A stretch of 64,000 bases of DNA from UBA10649 sp965278965 (GTDB lineage Bacteria; Actinomycetota; Actinomycetes; S36-B12): NCBI GenBank assembly GCA_965278965.1, contig OZ257127.1:1550001-1614000 (forward strand). The letters are read 5' to 3'. Positions 8,513 through 16,508 of the stretch are shown one piece after another. A program made the position numbers and the translations under genes. Under the pieces are notes generated by a model that was given only the letters and a program-made list of their open reading frames with translations, was not told the DNA's origin and ran no database searches. The first letter of the stretch is position 1. Every line of letters starts with the position of its first letter.

Positions 8513-9148
8513 GTGCATACGTTCGCGCTCGTCCTTGCCTACCTGTCCGCCGCTGTCGTCGTGGCGACCGTCATCCCGCAGCTCGTCCGCACCGTGCGGC
8601 ATCCGCAGCTCAGCGGCGTCTCCCCGGTCTCGTGGACCCTCACGGCCGCCTCCTCGCTGTCGTGGCTCGCCTACGGCCTGCTGACGGCTACGCCGTTCCA
8701 GATCCCGGGCAACGTCCTTCTGTGCTCCGGGTCGGTCACCCTCGTCCTGCTGGTGCCGAGCGGGTGGTCTCGTCGCTCGCGCGCGGGGGTGGCCGGCGGT
8801 GCCCTGCTCGCCGTCGTCGTCGCCGCGTTGACGCTGCCGCCGAGCACGGTGGGCTACATCGGCTTCGCGCTGGGTCTCGTGGCCTCGTGGCCGCAGCTCG
8901 TCGACTCCTACGCGAGCTGGCGTGCCGGCGCGGAGTCCGGCGTGGCCGTCGGCGCCTGGGTGGCCCGGCTCGCCAGCGGCGCCGGCTGGTTCACCTACGC
9001 GGTGATCATGCGCGACATCCCCGTCCTGGTCGCCTCCGTCGTGGGCCTCATCACGACCATGGCCGTGCTGGGCCTGGAGACTTCGGCCCGGTCGGCGGCG
9101 CGCCGCCAGGTGGTCACCAGCGCCGCCGTGCCTGTCCCCGTCGGCTAG
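8513..9148 (+). CDS. SWEET/PQ-loop family transporter with two PQ-loop repeats
   Basis: This 211-residue membrane protein has about six to seven hydrophobic segments and two PQ motifs, VIPQLVRTV near residue 22 and SWPQLVDSY near residue 128. Bacterial SemiSWEETs have one three-helix repeat and form dimers. Here two repeats lie in one chain, as in eukaryotic SWEETs. The start is a GTG with only a weak GAG-type ribosome site upstream. Divergence from a LacI repressor and the twin operators suggest sugar transport (inference). A strong terminator hairpin follows. Confidence 0.78.
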   Translation: MHTFALVLAYLSAAVVVATVIPQLVRTVRHPQLSGVSPVSWTLTAASSLSWLAYGLLTATPFQIPGNVLLCSGSVTLVLLVPSGWSRRSRAGVAGGALLAVVVAALTLPPSTVGYIGFALGLVASWPQLVDSYASWRAGAESGVAVGAWVARLASGAGWFTYAVIMRDIPVLVASVVGLITTMAVLGLETSARSAARRQVVTSAAVPVPVG

Positions 9149-9161
9149 AACCCGGTCGAGA

Positions 9162-9211
9162 CCTGCAGCTTGCGGGGCCCGAACGCCGTCTGGAGCCCCG
9201 CAAGCTGCAGG
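9162..9211. terminator. Bidirectional terminator, perfect 17-bp stem
   Basis: CCTGCAGCTTGCGGGGC (9162-9178) and GCCCCGCAAGCTGCAGG (9195-9211) are perfect inverted copies around a 16-base loop. The hairpin lies between the convergent transporter genes that end at 9148 and 9226. No U-tract is present, which is usual in GC-rich actinobacteria. Confidence 0.8.
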
Positions 9212-9225
9212 ACTCGGCGGAGGTG

Positions 9226-10329
9226 TCAGACCGATATCGCCAGTGCGGTCACCGTCGTCACGAGCAGCACGGGCACAGCGACGATGCCGAGGACCGCAAA
9301 GCGCTGCCACGAGACGACGACGTCGGCCGCGCGGCACCGCTCGCGCCACAGCAGGGTCGCGAGCGAGCCCCAGATCGTCACGAGCGGTCCGACGTTCGTG
9401 CCCACCAGCAGCGCGAGCATCCGCCGGGTCGAGTCGAGCGAGACCGGCTCCAGCGCGAGGTAGGCCGGGAGGTTGTTGACCAGGTTGCTCGCCGCCGCGG
9501 CCACGGTCGACAGGCGCAGAAGGGCGAGCCAGTCGTCGCCGGAGCCGGCGACCGGCCGTAGCCAGTCCAGCAGTCCGGCCTGCGAGAGCAGCGTCACGAG
9601 GGCGAACAGCACCGTCGTCAGAACGATGAGGCGTACCGGGAACAGCGACCACCTGAGGTCGGACCGACGCCGTACGACGAACGCCACCAGCAGCACGACC
9701 ATGGCCGCGCCCGCCGCGAGGTACGGCGGGACCTCGGCGACGAGGAGCACCACGAGCAACGCCGCAGCACCCGTGGCGATCCGCAGGAGCACCCGGTCGT
9801 CGGCCTCCCCCGACGGATCCGGCTCGAGGCGGTAGTCGCCGGGCCGGCTCGACCGGCACACGACGGCGAGCAGGACGACGGTGACGACGATCGCGACGAG
9901 GGCCGGGGCCCACATGTGCCGGGCGAACGTCCAGACGGACCAGTCGAGCCGGTGGACCAGCAGCAGGTTCGTGAGGTTGGAGACCGGCAGCAGCAGCGAA
10001 GCGGCGTTGGCGAGCCAGACCGTCGCGAGCGCGAACGGCCAGGGGCGCTCGCCCAGGCCGCGCGCCATCGTGAGCAGCACGGGGGTAAGGAGCACCGCGG
10101 TGGTGTCCAGCGAGAGGAAGACGGTGACGACGGTCGCCAGGCCGACAGACAACAGCCACAGCGCCGTCCCGGACCCGCGTGCCGTACGGGCGAGCACGCG
10201 GCTCGCCGCGCGGAAGACCCCGGCCTGGTCGAGGAGCTCGGCGCAGATCGTGACGAACAGCAAGAACGCCAGGACGGCGCCGATACGCTCGGCCTCGCTC
10301 AGCAGCACGTCGGTGGACACCGGCCGCAT
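9226..10329 (-). CDS. SLC13/ArsB/NhaD-type (ion transporter superfamily) membrane transporter
   Basis: This 367-residue protein has about ten to eleven membrane helices. It shows the internal two-fold organisation of the ion-transporter superfamily: FLSLDTTAVLLTPVLL in the first half and SNLVNNLPAYLAL in the second. The Asn-rich re-entrant segment SNLVNNLPA resembles ArsB and NhaD carriers, so arsenite, sodium or dicarboxylate are all possible substrates. The ATG at 10329 has GGGAGGGGG upstream, which fixes the start; reading further upstream only adds sequence that overlaps the divergent gene. Confidence 0.75.
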   Translation of the reverse strand: MRPVSTDVLLSEAERIGAVLAFLLFVTICAELLDQAGVFRAASRVLARTARGSGTALWLLSVGLATVVTVFLSLDTTAVLLTPVLLTMARGLGERPWPFALATVWLANAASLLLPVSNLTNLLLVHRLDWSVWTFARHMWAPALVAIVVTVVLLAVVCRSSRPGDYRLEPDPSGEADDRVLLRIATGAAALLVVLLVAEVPPYLAAGAAMVVLLVAFVVRRRSDLRWSLFPVRLIVLTTVLFALVTLLSQAGLLDWLRPVAGSGDDWLALLRLSTVAAAASNLVNNLPAYLALEPVSLDSTRRMLALLVGTNVGPLVTIWGSLATLLWRERCRAADVVVSWQRFAVLGIVAVPVLLVTTVTALAISV

Positions 10330-10365
10330 TGTGCCCCCTCCCCTCGCTCGCGGAAGACTGCGAGC

Positions 10366-11229
10366 ATGTGGATCGCGTACGCCCTGGCGTCGGCGGTCTT
10401 CGCCGGAGCGGTCGCTGTCCTCGCCAAGGCCGGCATCCAGCACACGCCGTCCAACCTGGCGACGGCCGTCCGGACCGCGGTGGTGCTGGTCCTCGCCTGG
10501 GCGATGGTGCTCGTCGTCGGCTCGCAGTCGACGATCGCCGACCTCGACGCGCGCACCGTCGTACTACTGGTGCTGTCCGGGCTGACGACGGGCGGCTCGT
10601 GGCTGTGCTACTTCCGCGCCCTGCAGCTCGGCTCGGTGAACCCGGTCGTCGCGGTCGACAAGTCGAGCATCATCCTGACCGTCATCCTCGGGATCGTCCT
10701 GTTCGGCGAGGTGGAGTCGCTGCCCCTGCGGCTTGCGGGGATCGCCGCGATCGGCGCCGGGACCTACCTCATGGTCCGCTGGCAGCCCGCCGGCCAGCGC
10801 CAACGGACCGGGAGCAGCTGGCTGCCCTACGCGATCGGGGCGGCGGTGCTGGCGAGCCTGACGACGATCCTCGCGAAGGCCGGGATGGAGCACGTCGACT
10901 CGACGCTGGGCACCGCGATCCGCACGGTCGTCGTGCTGATCCTCGCCTGGGGGATCGTCCTGGCGACCGGCGAGCATCGGGCCCTGCGCGGACTGCGCCG
11001 CCGCGAGGTGGTTCTGCTGGGCCTGTCGGGCCTGGCGACCGGAGCGTCGTGGCTGTTCTTCTTCAAGGCGCTCCAGGACGGTCCGGTGAGCGGCGTCGTC
11101 CCGCTGGACCGCCTCAGCGTGGTCGTGACAGCGGCGCTGGCGTTCCTCGCGTTCCGGGAGCGCCTGACCCGACGGGGCATCGCCGGTCTGGCGCTGATCG
11201 TCGTCGGGACGATCACGATGGTCGTCTGA
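10366..11229 (+). CDS. EamA/DMT-superfamily transporter
   Basis: This 287-residue protein has ten predicted transmembrane segments in two clearly repeated EamA halves. Each half starts with an A.....A.LAKAG.....S.L.TA.RT pattern (residues 5-30 and 153-178) and ends with a glycine-rich helix (GIAAIGAGTYLMV and GLALIVVGTITMV). DMT proteins export metabolites such as amino acids, but this substrate is unknown. It is divergent from the SLC13-like gene and converges on the acyl-CoA ligase, with nine bases between the stop codons. Confidence 0.85.
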   Translation: MWIAYALASAVFAGAVAVLAKAGIQHTPSNLATAVRTAVVLVLAWAMVLVVGSQSTIADLDARTVVLLVLSGLTTGGSWLCYFRALQLGSVNPVVAVDKSSIILTVILGIVLFGEVESLPLRLAGIAAIGAGTYLMVRWQPAGQRQRTGSSWLPYAIGAAVLASLTTILAKAGMEHVDSTLGTAIRTVVVLILAWGIVLATGEHRALRGLRRREVVLLGLSGLATGASWLFFFKALQDGPVSGVVPLDRLSVVVTAALAFLAFRERLTRRGIAGLALIVVGTITMVV

Positions 11230-11238
11230 GCGGACGGC

Positions 11239-12822
11239 CTACGCGTCGCGGGCGACGTCCGCGTGCTGGAGCCGGAGCTCGCGCTTGAGGATCTTGCCGC
11301 TCGGATTCTTCGGTAACGCGTCGGCGATGACGACGACCTTGGGCGTCTTGAAGCCCGCGAGCTGGCCTCGCGCGTGTGCGATGACGTCGTCGGATGTGAG
11401 CTCCGTACCGGGTCGGGGCACGACGACGGCGACGACCGCCTCGACCCACCGCGGGTGCGGGACGCTGAACACCGCCACCTCGGCGACACCGTCGAGGAGG
11501 TAGATGGCCTCCTCGACCTCCCGGCTCGCGACGTTCTCACCGCCGGTCTTGATCATGTCCTTCTTGCGGTCCACGACGTAGAGCCGACCACCCTCGTCCA
11601 GGTAGCCCAGATCCCCGGAGTGGAACCAGCCGTTGCGGAACGCCTCCGCGGTCTTCGCCTCGTCCTTGTAGTAGCCGAGCGTCGCCTGCGGTCCGCGATG
11701 GACGATCTCGCCGACCGTGTGGGCCGGGACGGGCACGTCGTCGTCGTCCACGACCCGGGTCTCGACGTTGGACGCCGCCCGGCCCGCCGAGCCGGCCCGG
11801 CTCATCTGCTCATCCGGACCGAGGATCGTGGCCAGCGGCGCCATCTCGGTCTGTCCGTAGAAGTTCCACAGCCGCAGGTCCGGCAGCGACGACTGGATCT
11901 CGCGGAGCACCTCGACGGGCATGGCGGACGCCCCGTAGTAGCCCTTGCGCAGGGACGACAGGTCGGTCGTCGCGAACTCCGGGCAGCGCAGGAGTGAGAT
12001 CCAGACCGTGGGCGGCGCGAAGAACTTGGTGACCTTCTCGGCCGCCATCGTGCGCAGCACGCGGGCCGGGTCCGGCCCGGGCAGGATGATGCTGGTCGCG
12101 CCGAGGTAGACGTCCGGTCCGAGGAAGCAGTCCAGCTGCGCGCAGTGGTACAGCGGCAGCGTGTGCAGGTCGACGTCGTCCGCGCTCATGCCGCCGTCGA
12201 TGATGCAGCTGACGAACTGCCACATGAGGGAGCGGCTCGACAGCAGGGCGCCCTTCGGTCGCGACTCCGTACCCGAGGTGTACATCAGGCGGAGCGGGTC
12301 GTCATCGCCGACGAGCACCGCCGGCGGAGTGCCCGGGTGCCGAGTCCACTCTTCGACGTCCTCCCAGCCGTCCGGCGAATCGGCGCCGGACATGCGGATC
12401 ACGCCGCGTACGCGGATCGGTGCGGACGCGACGGCCAATGCTGCCTCAGCGGTCGGCACCAGCGCGTCCTCGACGACGAAGGCCGAGGCCTCGCTGTGCG
12501 CGAGGATGAAGCCGATCTCGTCCGGACCGAGCATGAAGTTGACGGGGACGAGGATCACCCCGAGCCGGGCGGTCGCGAACGACAGAACGGCGAAGCGCCA
12601 CGTGTTGTGGGACAGGACTGCGAGGCGGTCACCCTTCGCCAGACCGCGCGCCGCGAGCGCCGCGGCCGTCGCGTCGACCGCGGCATCGAGCTCGGCGAAG
12701 GTCAGGCGGACGTCCCCGTCGACCATCGCGATGCGGTCCGGCGTGCGCGCAGCCGTACGTCGAGGGATGTCGCCGACTGCGTGCGAGCGGGCGACGGAGA
12801 CGAGTCCCGCCGCGTCGGTCAT
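11239..12822 (-). CDS. AMP-dependent acyl-CoA synthetase/ligase
   Basis: This 527-residue ANL-superfamily enzyme would activate a carboxylic acid to its CoA thioester by way of an acyl-AMP. The phosphate-binding loop YTSGTESRPKG lies near residue 168. The core motif reads NFYGQTEMAP, the hinge reads GDLGYLDEGGRLYVVDRKKDMI, and the catalytic lysine is in NPSGKILKREL near the C-terminus. The ATG at 12822 overlaps the stop codon of the PHA depolymerase (ATGA). The pair would release and activate hydroxy acids from stored polymer, and so feed PhaC or beta-oxidation (inference from context). Confidence 0.9.
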   Translation of the reverse strand: MTDAAGLVSVARSHAVGDIPRRTAARTPDRIAMVDGDVRLTFAELDAAVDATAAALAARGLAKGDRLAVLSHNTWRFAVLSFATARLGVILVPVNFMLGPDEIGFILAHSEASAFVVEDALVPTAEAALAVASAPIRVRGVIRMSGADSPDGWEDVEEWTRHPGTPPAVLVGDDDPLRLMYTSGTESRPKGALLSSRSLMWQFVSCIIDGGMSADDVDLHTLPLYHCAQLDCFLGPDVYLGATSIILPGPDPARVLRTMAAEKVTKFFAPPTVWISLLRCPEFATTDLSSLRKGYYGASAMPVEVLREIQSSLPDLRLWNFYGQTEMAPLATILGPDEQMSRAGSAGRAASNVETRVVDDDDVPVPAHTVGEIVHRGPQATLGYYKDEAKTAEAFRNGWFHSGDLGYLDEGGRLYVVDRKKDMIKTGGENVASREVEEAIYLLDGVAEVAVFSVPHPRWVEAVVAVVVPRPGTELTSDDVIAHARGQLAGFKTPKVVVIADALPKNPSGKILKRELRLQHADVARDA

Positions 12823-14051
12823 CGCGCCGGGAGCGCCGCGTGCGTCGCGATGAAGTCGCGGACGACCGGGTAGATCTCGGCCTGCCAGCGGGACCCGCTG
12901 AAGACGCCGTAGTGGCCGACCTCCGGCTGGAGGTGGTGGCCGCGCATGTCGTCCGGGATGCCGGTGCACAGGTCGTGTGCCGCGCGGTTCTGACCGGGCG
13001 AGCAGATGTCGTCCTTCTCGCCCTCGATCGTCAGCAGGGCGGTCCGACGGATCGCGGACGGCTCGACGAGCCGGCCCCCGACGGTCATCTCGCCCTTCGG
13101 CAGGAGGTGCCGCTGGAACACCTGGTCGACGGTGTCGAGGTAGAACTCGGCGTAGACGTCCATGATCGCGCCGTACTCGTCATAGAACGTGCGGACGGTG
13201 TTGGCCTCGTCGTCGTCACCGGAGACGATCGCCCGGTACAGGTCGACATGGCGACTGATGTGGCGGCGCAGGTTCATCGACATGAACGCGCCGAGCTGCA
13301 CGAACCCCGGGTACACGCGGCGGCCGGCCCCGGCGTAGGCGGCGGGGACGGGATGGATGAGACGGTTCTCGAAGTACGCCAGGGACTTGTCCTCGGCGAA
13401 CTCGTTGACCCGGTTGGGGTTCACGCGCGTGTCGATCGGTCCGGCGATGAGGGTCAGCGACGGCGGCTGCGCCGGGTCGTCGTCCTGCGCCAGGAGCGAG
13501 ACCGCGGCGAGCACCGGCACTGCCGGCTGGCACACCGCGAGCACGTGGGTGTCCGGCCCGAGCTCACGGATCTCGCGCATCACGTGCTCGATGTAGTGCT
13601 CGAGGCCGAACGGGCCCTTGTCGGCCGGCACGTCCCGGGCGTTGTTCCACGTCAGGACGTGGACGTCGAAGTCCGACAGCAGCGACGCGACCGTCGGCCG
13701 GATCAGGGTCGCGAAGTGACCCGACAGCGGACCGACGACGAGCACGCGCGGCTGCTCGAGCTCGACCTCCTTGCGGAAGTGGATCCGCGAGGCGAAGGGG
13801 CTGAACGAGGTCTCGCGCTCGGTCACGGCGTACTGCTGCGCGTCGACCCAGACGGACTCGATCCCGAACGATGGCCGGGTGTGCGTCGCGTGCATCCGAG
13901 CCATCACCTGGCTGGCCGCCCACGCGTGGGCGATACCGGGCTGACGGCGTACGGCGGGCGGCAGCCCTCCCAACGCACGCGCAACGGCGCCGGACGCGGA
14001 GAGAGCGGGCTGTGCCGCCCAGCGACTGATCTCGTACCCGGTGTAGAGCAT
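12819..14051 (-). CDS. phaZ: Intracellular polyhydroxyalkanoate depolymerase
   Basis: This 410-residue protein has the intracellular PHB depolymerase architecture. It begins MLYTGYEISRW, and its alpha/beta-hydrolase core has the nucleophile Cys174 in VCQPAVPVL, matching the Cys nucleophile of the family. Late acid and base candidates lie in EGEKDDICSP and EVGHYGVFSG. The ATG at 14051 is supported by GGGAG about six bases upstream. It is divergent from phaC and translationally coupled to the acyl-CoA ligase that follows. Depolymerisation of stored PHA granules in the cytoplasm is its likely role. Confidence 0.88.
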   Translation of the reverse strand: MLYTGYEISRWAAQPALSASGAVARALGGLPPAVRRQPGIAHAWAASQVMARMHATHTRPSFGIESVWVDAQQYAVTERETSFSPFASRIHFRKEVELEQPRVLVVGPLSGHFATLIRPTVASLLSDFDVHVLTWNNARDVPADKGPFGLEHYIEHVMREIRELGPDTHVLAVCQPAVPVLAAVSLLAQDDDPAQPPSLTLIAGPIDTRVNPNRVNEFAEDKSLAYFENRLIHPVPAAYAGAGRRVYPGFVQLGAFMSMNLRRHISRHVDLYRAIVSGDDDEANTVRTFYDEYGAIMDVYAEFYLDTVDQVFQRHLLPKGEMTVGGRLVEPSAIRRTALLTIEGEKDDICSPGQNRAAHDLCTGIPDDMRGHHLQPEVGHYGVFSGSRWQAEIYPVVRDFIATHAALPAR

Positions 14052-14089
14052 GAACACTCCCAATCAGCCACCCCGACGGGGATTGGGAG

Positions 14090-14132
14090 CGAGTATAGGT
14101 CTACTCGCTAGTAAAGAGTGGCACTCCTAGTA
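14090..14132. promoter_or_regulatory. Palindromic control region between phaZ and phaC
   Basis: The 115-base divergent region is noticeably AT-richer than its surroundings and holds nested symmetry. CGAGTA-N6-TACTCG spans 14090-14107, GAGTG-G-CACTC spans 14116-14126, and the hexamer CTAGTA occurs twice (14108-14113 and 14127-14132). These are plausible operators for a PHA regulator acting on both divergent genes. No specific regulator can be assigned. Confidence 0.4.
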
Positions 14133-14166
14133 TCGGAACTCCTAACGATTTGGGACGCGTGATTCC

Positions 14167-15834
14167 ATGTCAGAGCCGCCGGCCGAGCCGTCCCCCGCAG
14201 ACCGCCTGCCCGCCACCGGCGCAGCCTCTCTCCCGGGACTGGCCAAGGGGATCGGCCGGGCCGTCGCCCAGCCGGGACCGCTGACGCGGCGGGTCCAGCA
14301 GCTCGTCGGCGCCCTCGCGTCGGTCGTCGTCGGCACCGAGGACCACCTCCCCCACCCGAAGGACCGTCGCTTCGCCGACCCGGCCTGGCGGCACAACCCG
14401 CTGTACCGGCGCTGGATGCAGGGGTACGTCGCGGTCGCCGACATGCTCGGTGGCCTCGTCGACGACCTCGAGGAGTCCGGGGCGGACTGGCGTGACGTCG
14501 AGCGGGTCCGGTTCGCCGTCGGCGTCCTCACGAGCGGGATCGCACCGACGAACTCCCTCCCTGGGAACCCGGCCGCGCTCAAGCTCGCGTTCGACACCTT
14601 CGGGGCGAGCGTCGCGAGCGGTGCTCGCAACTTCGTCGACGACGTCCGGCACAACCGCGGTTTCCCCCAGCAGACGGACAGGTCGGCGTTCACCGTCGGC
14701 ATCGACCTGGCCATCACGCCGGGATCGGTCGTGTACCGCGACGACGTGCTGGAGCTGATCCAGTACGCCCCGAGCACGCCCGACGTGCACGAGCGACCGC
14801 TGCTCGTCATCCCCCCGCCGATCGGCCGCTACTACTTCTTGGACCTGCGACCGGGGCGATCGTTCGTCGAGTACGCAGTGTCCCAGGGGCAGCAGGTGTT
14901 CCTCGTCAGCTGGCGCAACCCGACCGCGGAGCATCGCGACTGGGGCGTCGACGACTACGCCGGTGCGGCCCTCGCCGCGCTGGGCGTCGTGAAGGAGATC
15001 ACCGGCAGCGAGGATCTCAACACGCTCGGGTTCTGCGCCGGCGGGATCCTGCAGACCCTCGTCCTCAACCACCTCGCGACGATCGGCGACGGGTCGATCC
15101 ACTCCGCGTCCTACGCCGTCACGCTGCTGGACTTCCACGAGCGCGCTCCGCTCGGTGCGTTCTCGGCGCCGCGCCTCCTGGAGATGGCCGGCGGGAGCTC
15201 CGAGCGCGACGGCATCCTGTCGGCGCAGTCGCTCGCCACGATCTTCAACCTGATGCGACCGGACGACCTGGTGTTCAACTACGTCGTCAGCGGCTGGCTC
15301 ATGGGCCAGGACCCGCCGGTGTTCGACATCCTCGCGTGGAGCGTGGACGGGACGAACTTGCCCGCCGCGCTGCACCGGCAGTTCCTCGACGTCTTCCGCG
15401 AGAACCTCCTGTGCCGCGACGGGGAGATGACCGTGCTCGGCTCACCCGTCCGCATCGACAAGATCGACGTCCCCACGTTCGTGACCGGTGCCGTCACGGA
15501 TCATCTGACGCCCTGGACCGGCTGCTACCGCACGGTCGGGCTCCTCTCCGGCCCCACCACCTTCGTGCTCAGCAATGCCGGCCACATCGCCAGCCTCGTC
15601 AACCCACCCGGGAACCCGAAGGCCAGCTACTACGCGGACGGGCCCACGGACGGCGACGCCCAGGCCTGGCTCGACGGCGCGACGAAGCACACGGGCTCAT
15701 GGTGGGAGCAGTGGGCCGAGTGGATCAGCGACCGGTCGGGACCGATGCGTGAGGCTCCGGCGGCGACGGGCAGCGCCACGTACGTGCCGCTGGCCGACGC
15801 CCCCGGGCTGTACGTGCGCGACCTCACGCCCTAG
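14167..15834 (+). CDS. phaC: Poly(3-hydroxyalkanoate) synthase
   Basis: This 555-residue protein is a PHA synthase of class I/II length, which polymerises 3-hydroxyacyl-CoA on granule surfaces. The N-terminal PhaC_N region includes NPLYRRWMQGY. The lipase-like box is GFCAGG with the nucleophile Cys290. The catalytic Asp445 (VTDHLTPW) and His473 (NAGHIAS) complete the triad. It is divergent from phaZ and convergent with the MaoC-type hydratase. Class III enzymes need a separate PhaE; none is seen here, which agrees with a class I/II protein. Confidence 0.95.
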   Translation: MSEPPAEPSPADRLPATGAASLPGLAKGIGRAVAQPGPLTRRVQQLVGALASVVVGTEDHLPHPKDRRFADPAWRHNPLYRRWMQGYVAVADMLGGLVDDLEESGADWRDVERVRFAVGVLTSGIAPTNSLPGNPAALKLAFDTFGASVASGARNFVDDVRHNRGFPQQTDRSAFTVGIDLAITPGSVVYRDDVLELIQYAPSTPDVHERPLLVIPPPIGRYYFLDLRPGRSFVEYAVSQGQQVFLVSWRNPTAEHRDWGVDDYAGAALAALGVVKEITGSEDLNTLGFCAGGILQTLVLNHLATIGDGSIHSASYAVTLLDFHERAPLGAFSAPRLLEMAGGSSERDGILSAQSLATIFNLMRPDDLVFNYVVSGWLMGQDPPVFDILAWSVDGTNLPAALHRQFLDVFRENLLCRDGEMTVLGSPVRIDKIDVPTFVTGAVTDHLTPWTGCYRTVGLLSGPTTFVLSNAGHIASLVNPPGNPKASYYADGPTDGDAQAWLDGATKHTGSWWEQWAEWISDRSGPMREAPAATGSATYVPLADAPGLYVRDLTP

Positions 15835-15838
15835 CGGC

Positions 15839-15864
15839 GTCCTGCCCGGGCTCGTCCGCAGGAC
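15839..15864. terminator. Terminator between phaC and the hydratase gene
   Basis: GTCCTGC (15839-15845) and GCAGGAC (15858-15864) form a seven-base-pair stem with a 12-base GC-rich loop. It fills the short gap between two convergent genes and probably terminates both. Confidence 0.5.
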
Positions 15865-15867
15865 GGG

Positions 15868-16320
15868 CTACTCGACGCACAGGACGATGAACTCCGCCAC
15901 GCACACGGGCCGGTCCGACCCCTCGCGTTCGATCACGACGGTCGTCGTCACCTGCGATCCCTTCGCCCCGGGGACGACCGACGCGATCTCGACCTGGCCG
16001 CGCAGCCGGGACCCGACCGGCGTGGGTGCCGGGAACCGCACCTTGTTGAAGCCGTAGTTGAGTGTCAGCTGCAGCCCGTCGATGGCATAGACCTCGGACA
16101 TGAACAACGGGACGAGCGACAGGGTCAGCAGGCCGTGCGCGATCGTGGAGCCGAAAGGCCCGTCGGCAGCGCGTTCCGGGTCCGTGTGGATCCAGTACTG
16201 GTCGTGTGTCGCGTCGGCGAACATCGAGATCTCGGCCTGAGTGATCTCGTGCCAGGGGCTGTGCCCCAGCGGCTCCCCTACCGCGGCCTCGACTGCCGCG
16301 AGCCCCTCGAACCGACGCAT
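15868..16320 (-). CDS. MaoC-like (R)-specific enoyl-CoA hydratase
   Basis: This 150-residue hot-dog-fold protein carries the hydratase-2 signature FADATHDQYWIH around residues 38-49, with the catalytic Asp and His, followed by the TIAHGLLTLSL helix. The ATG at 16320 follows GGAGGAGAG. Small MaoC proteins next to PHA genes (PhaJ) convert trans-2-enoyl-CoA from beta-oxidation to (R)-3-hydroxyacyl-CoA, the substrate of PhaC. The convergent position next to phaC supports that role. Another acyl-dehydratase role cannot be excluded. Confidence 0.85.
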   Translation of the reverse strand: MRRFEGLAAVEAAVGEPLGHSPWHEITQAEISMFADATHDQYWIHTDPERAADGPFGSTIAHGLLTLSLVPLFMSEVYAIDGLQLTLNYGFNKVRFPAPTPVGSRLRGQVEIASVVPGAKGSQVTTTVVIEREGSDRPVCVAEFIVLCVE

Positions 16321-16508
16321 GCCCTCTCCTCCACCTGCCGCCCGGACGACTGACGCTATCCGTCGGTGCCCTGCCGCGTCCGCCGCTTCACACGTCCGGA
16401 GTTCCTGTTCGGCACGCCGCAACAGGTCTAGCATCTGGCCATGTGCACGGTTGGGCACTCTCCCGGCGTCGCTCCTTCGGCGTTGCGGGCCAACACGTCT
16501 GACCGCGG

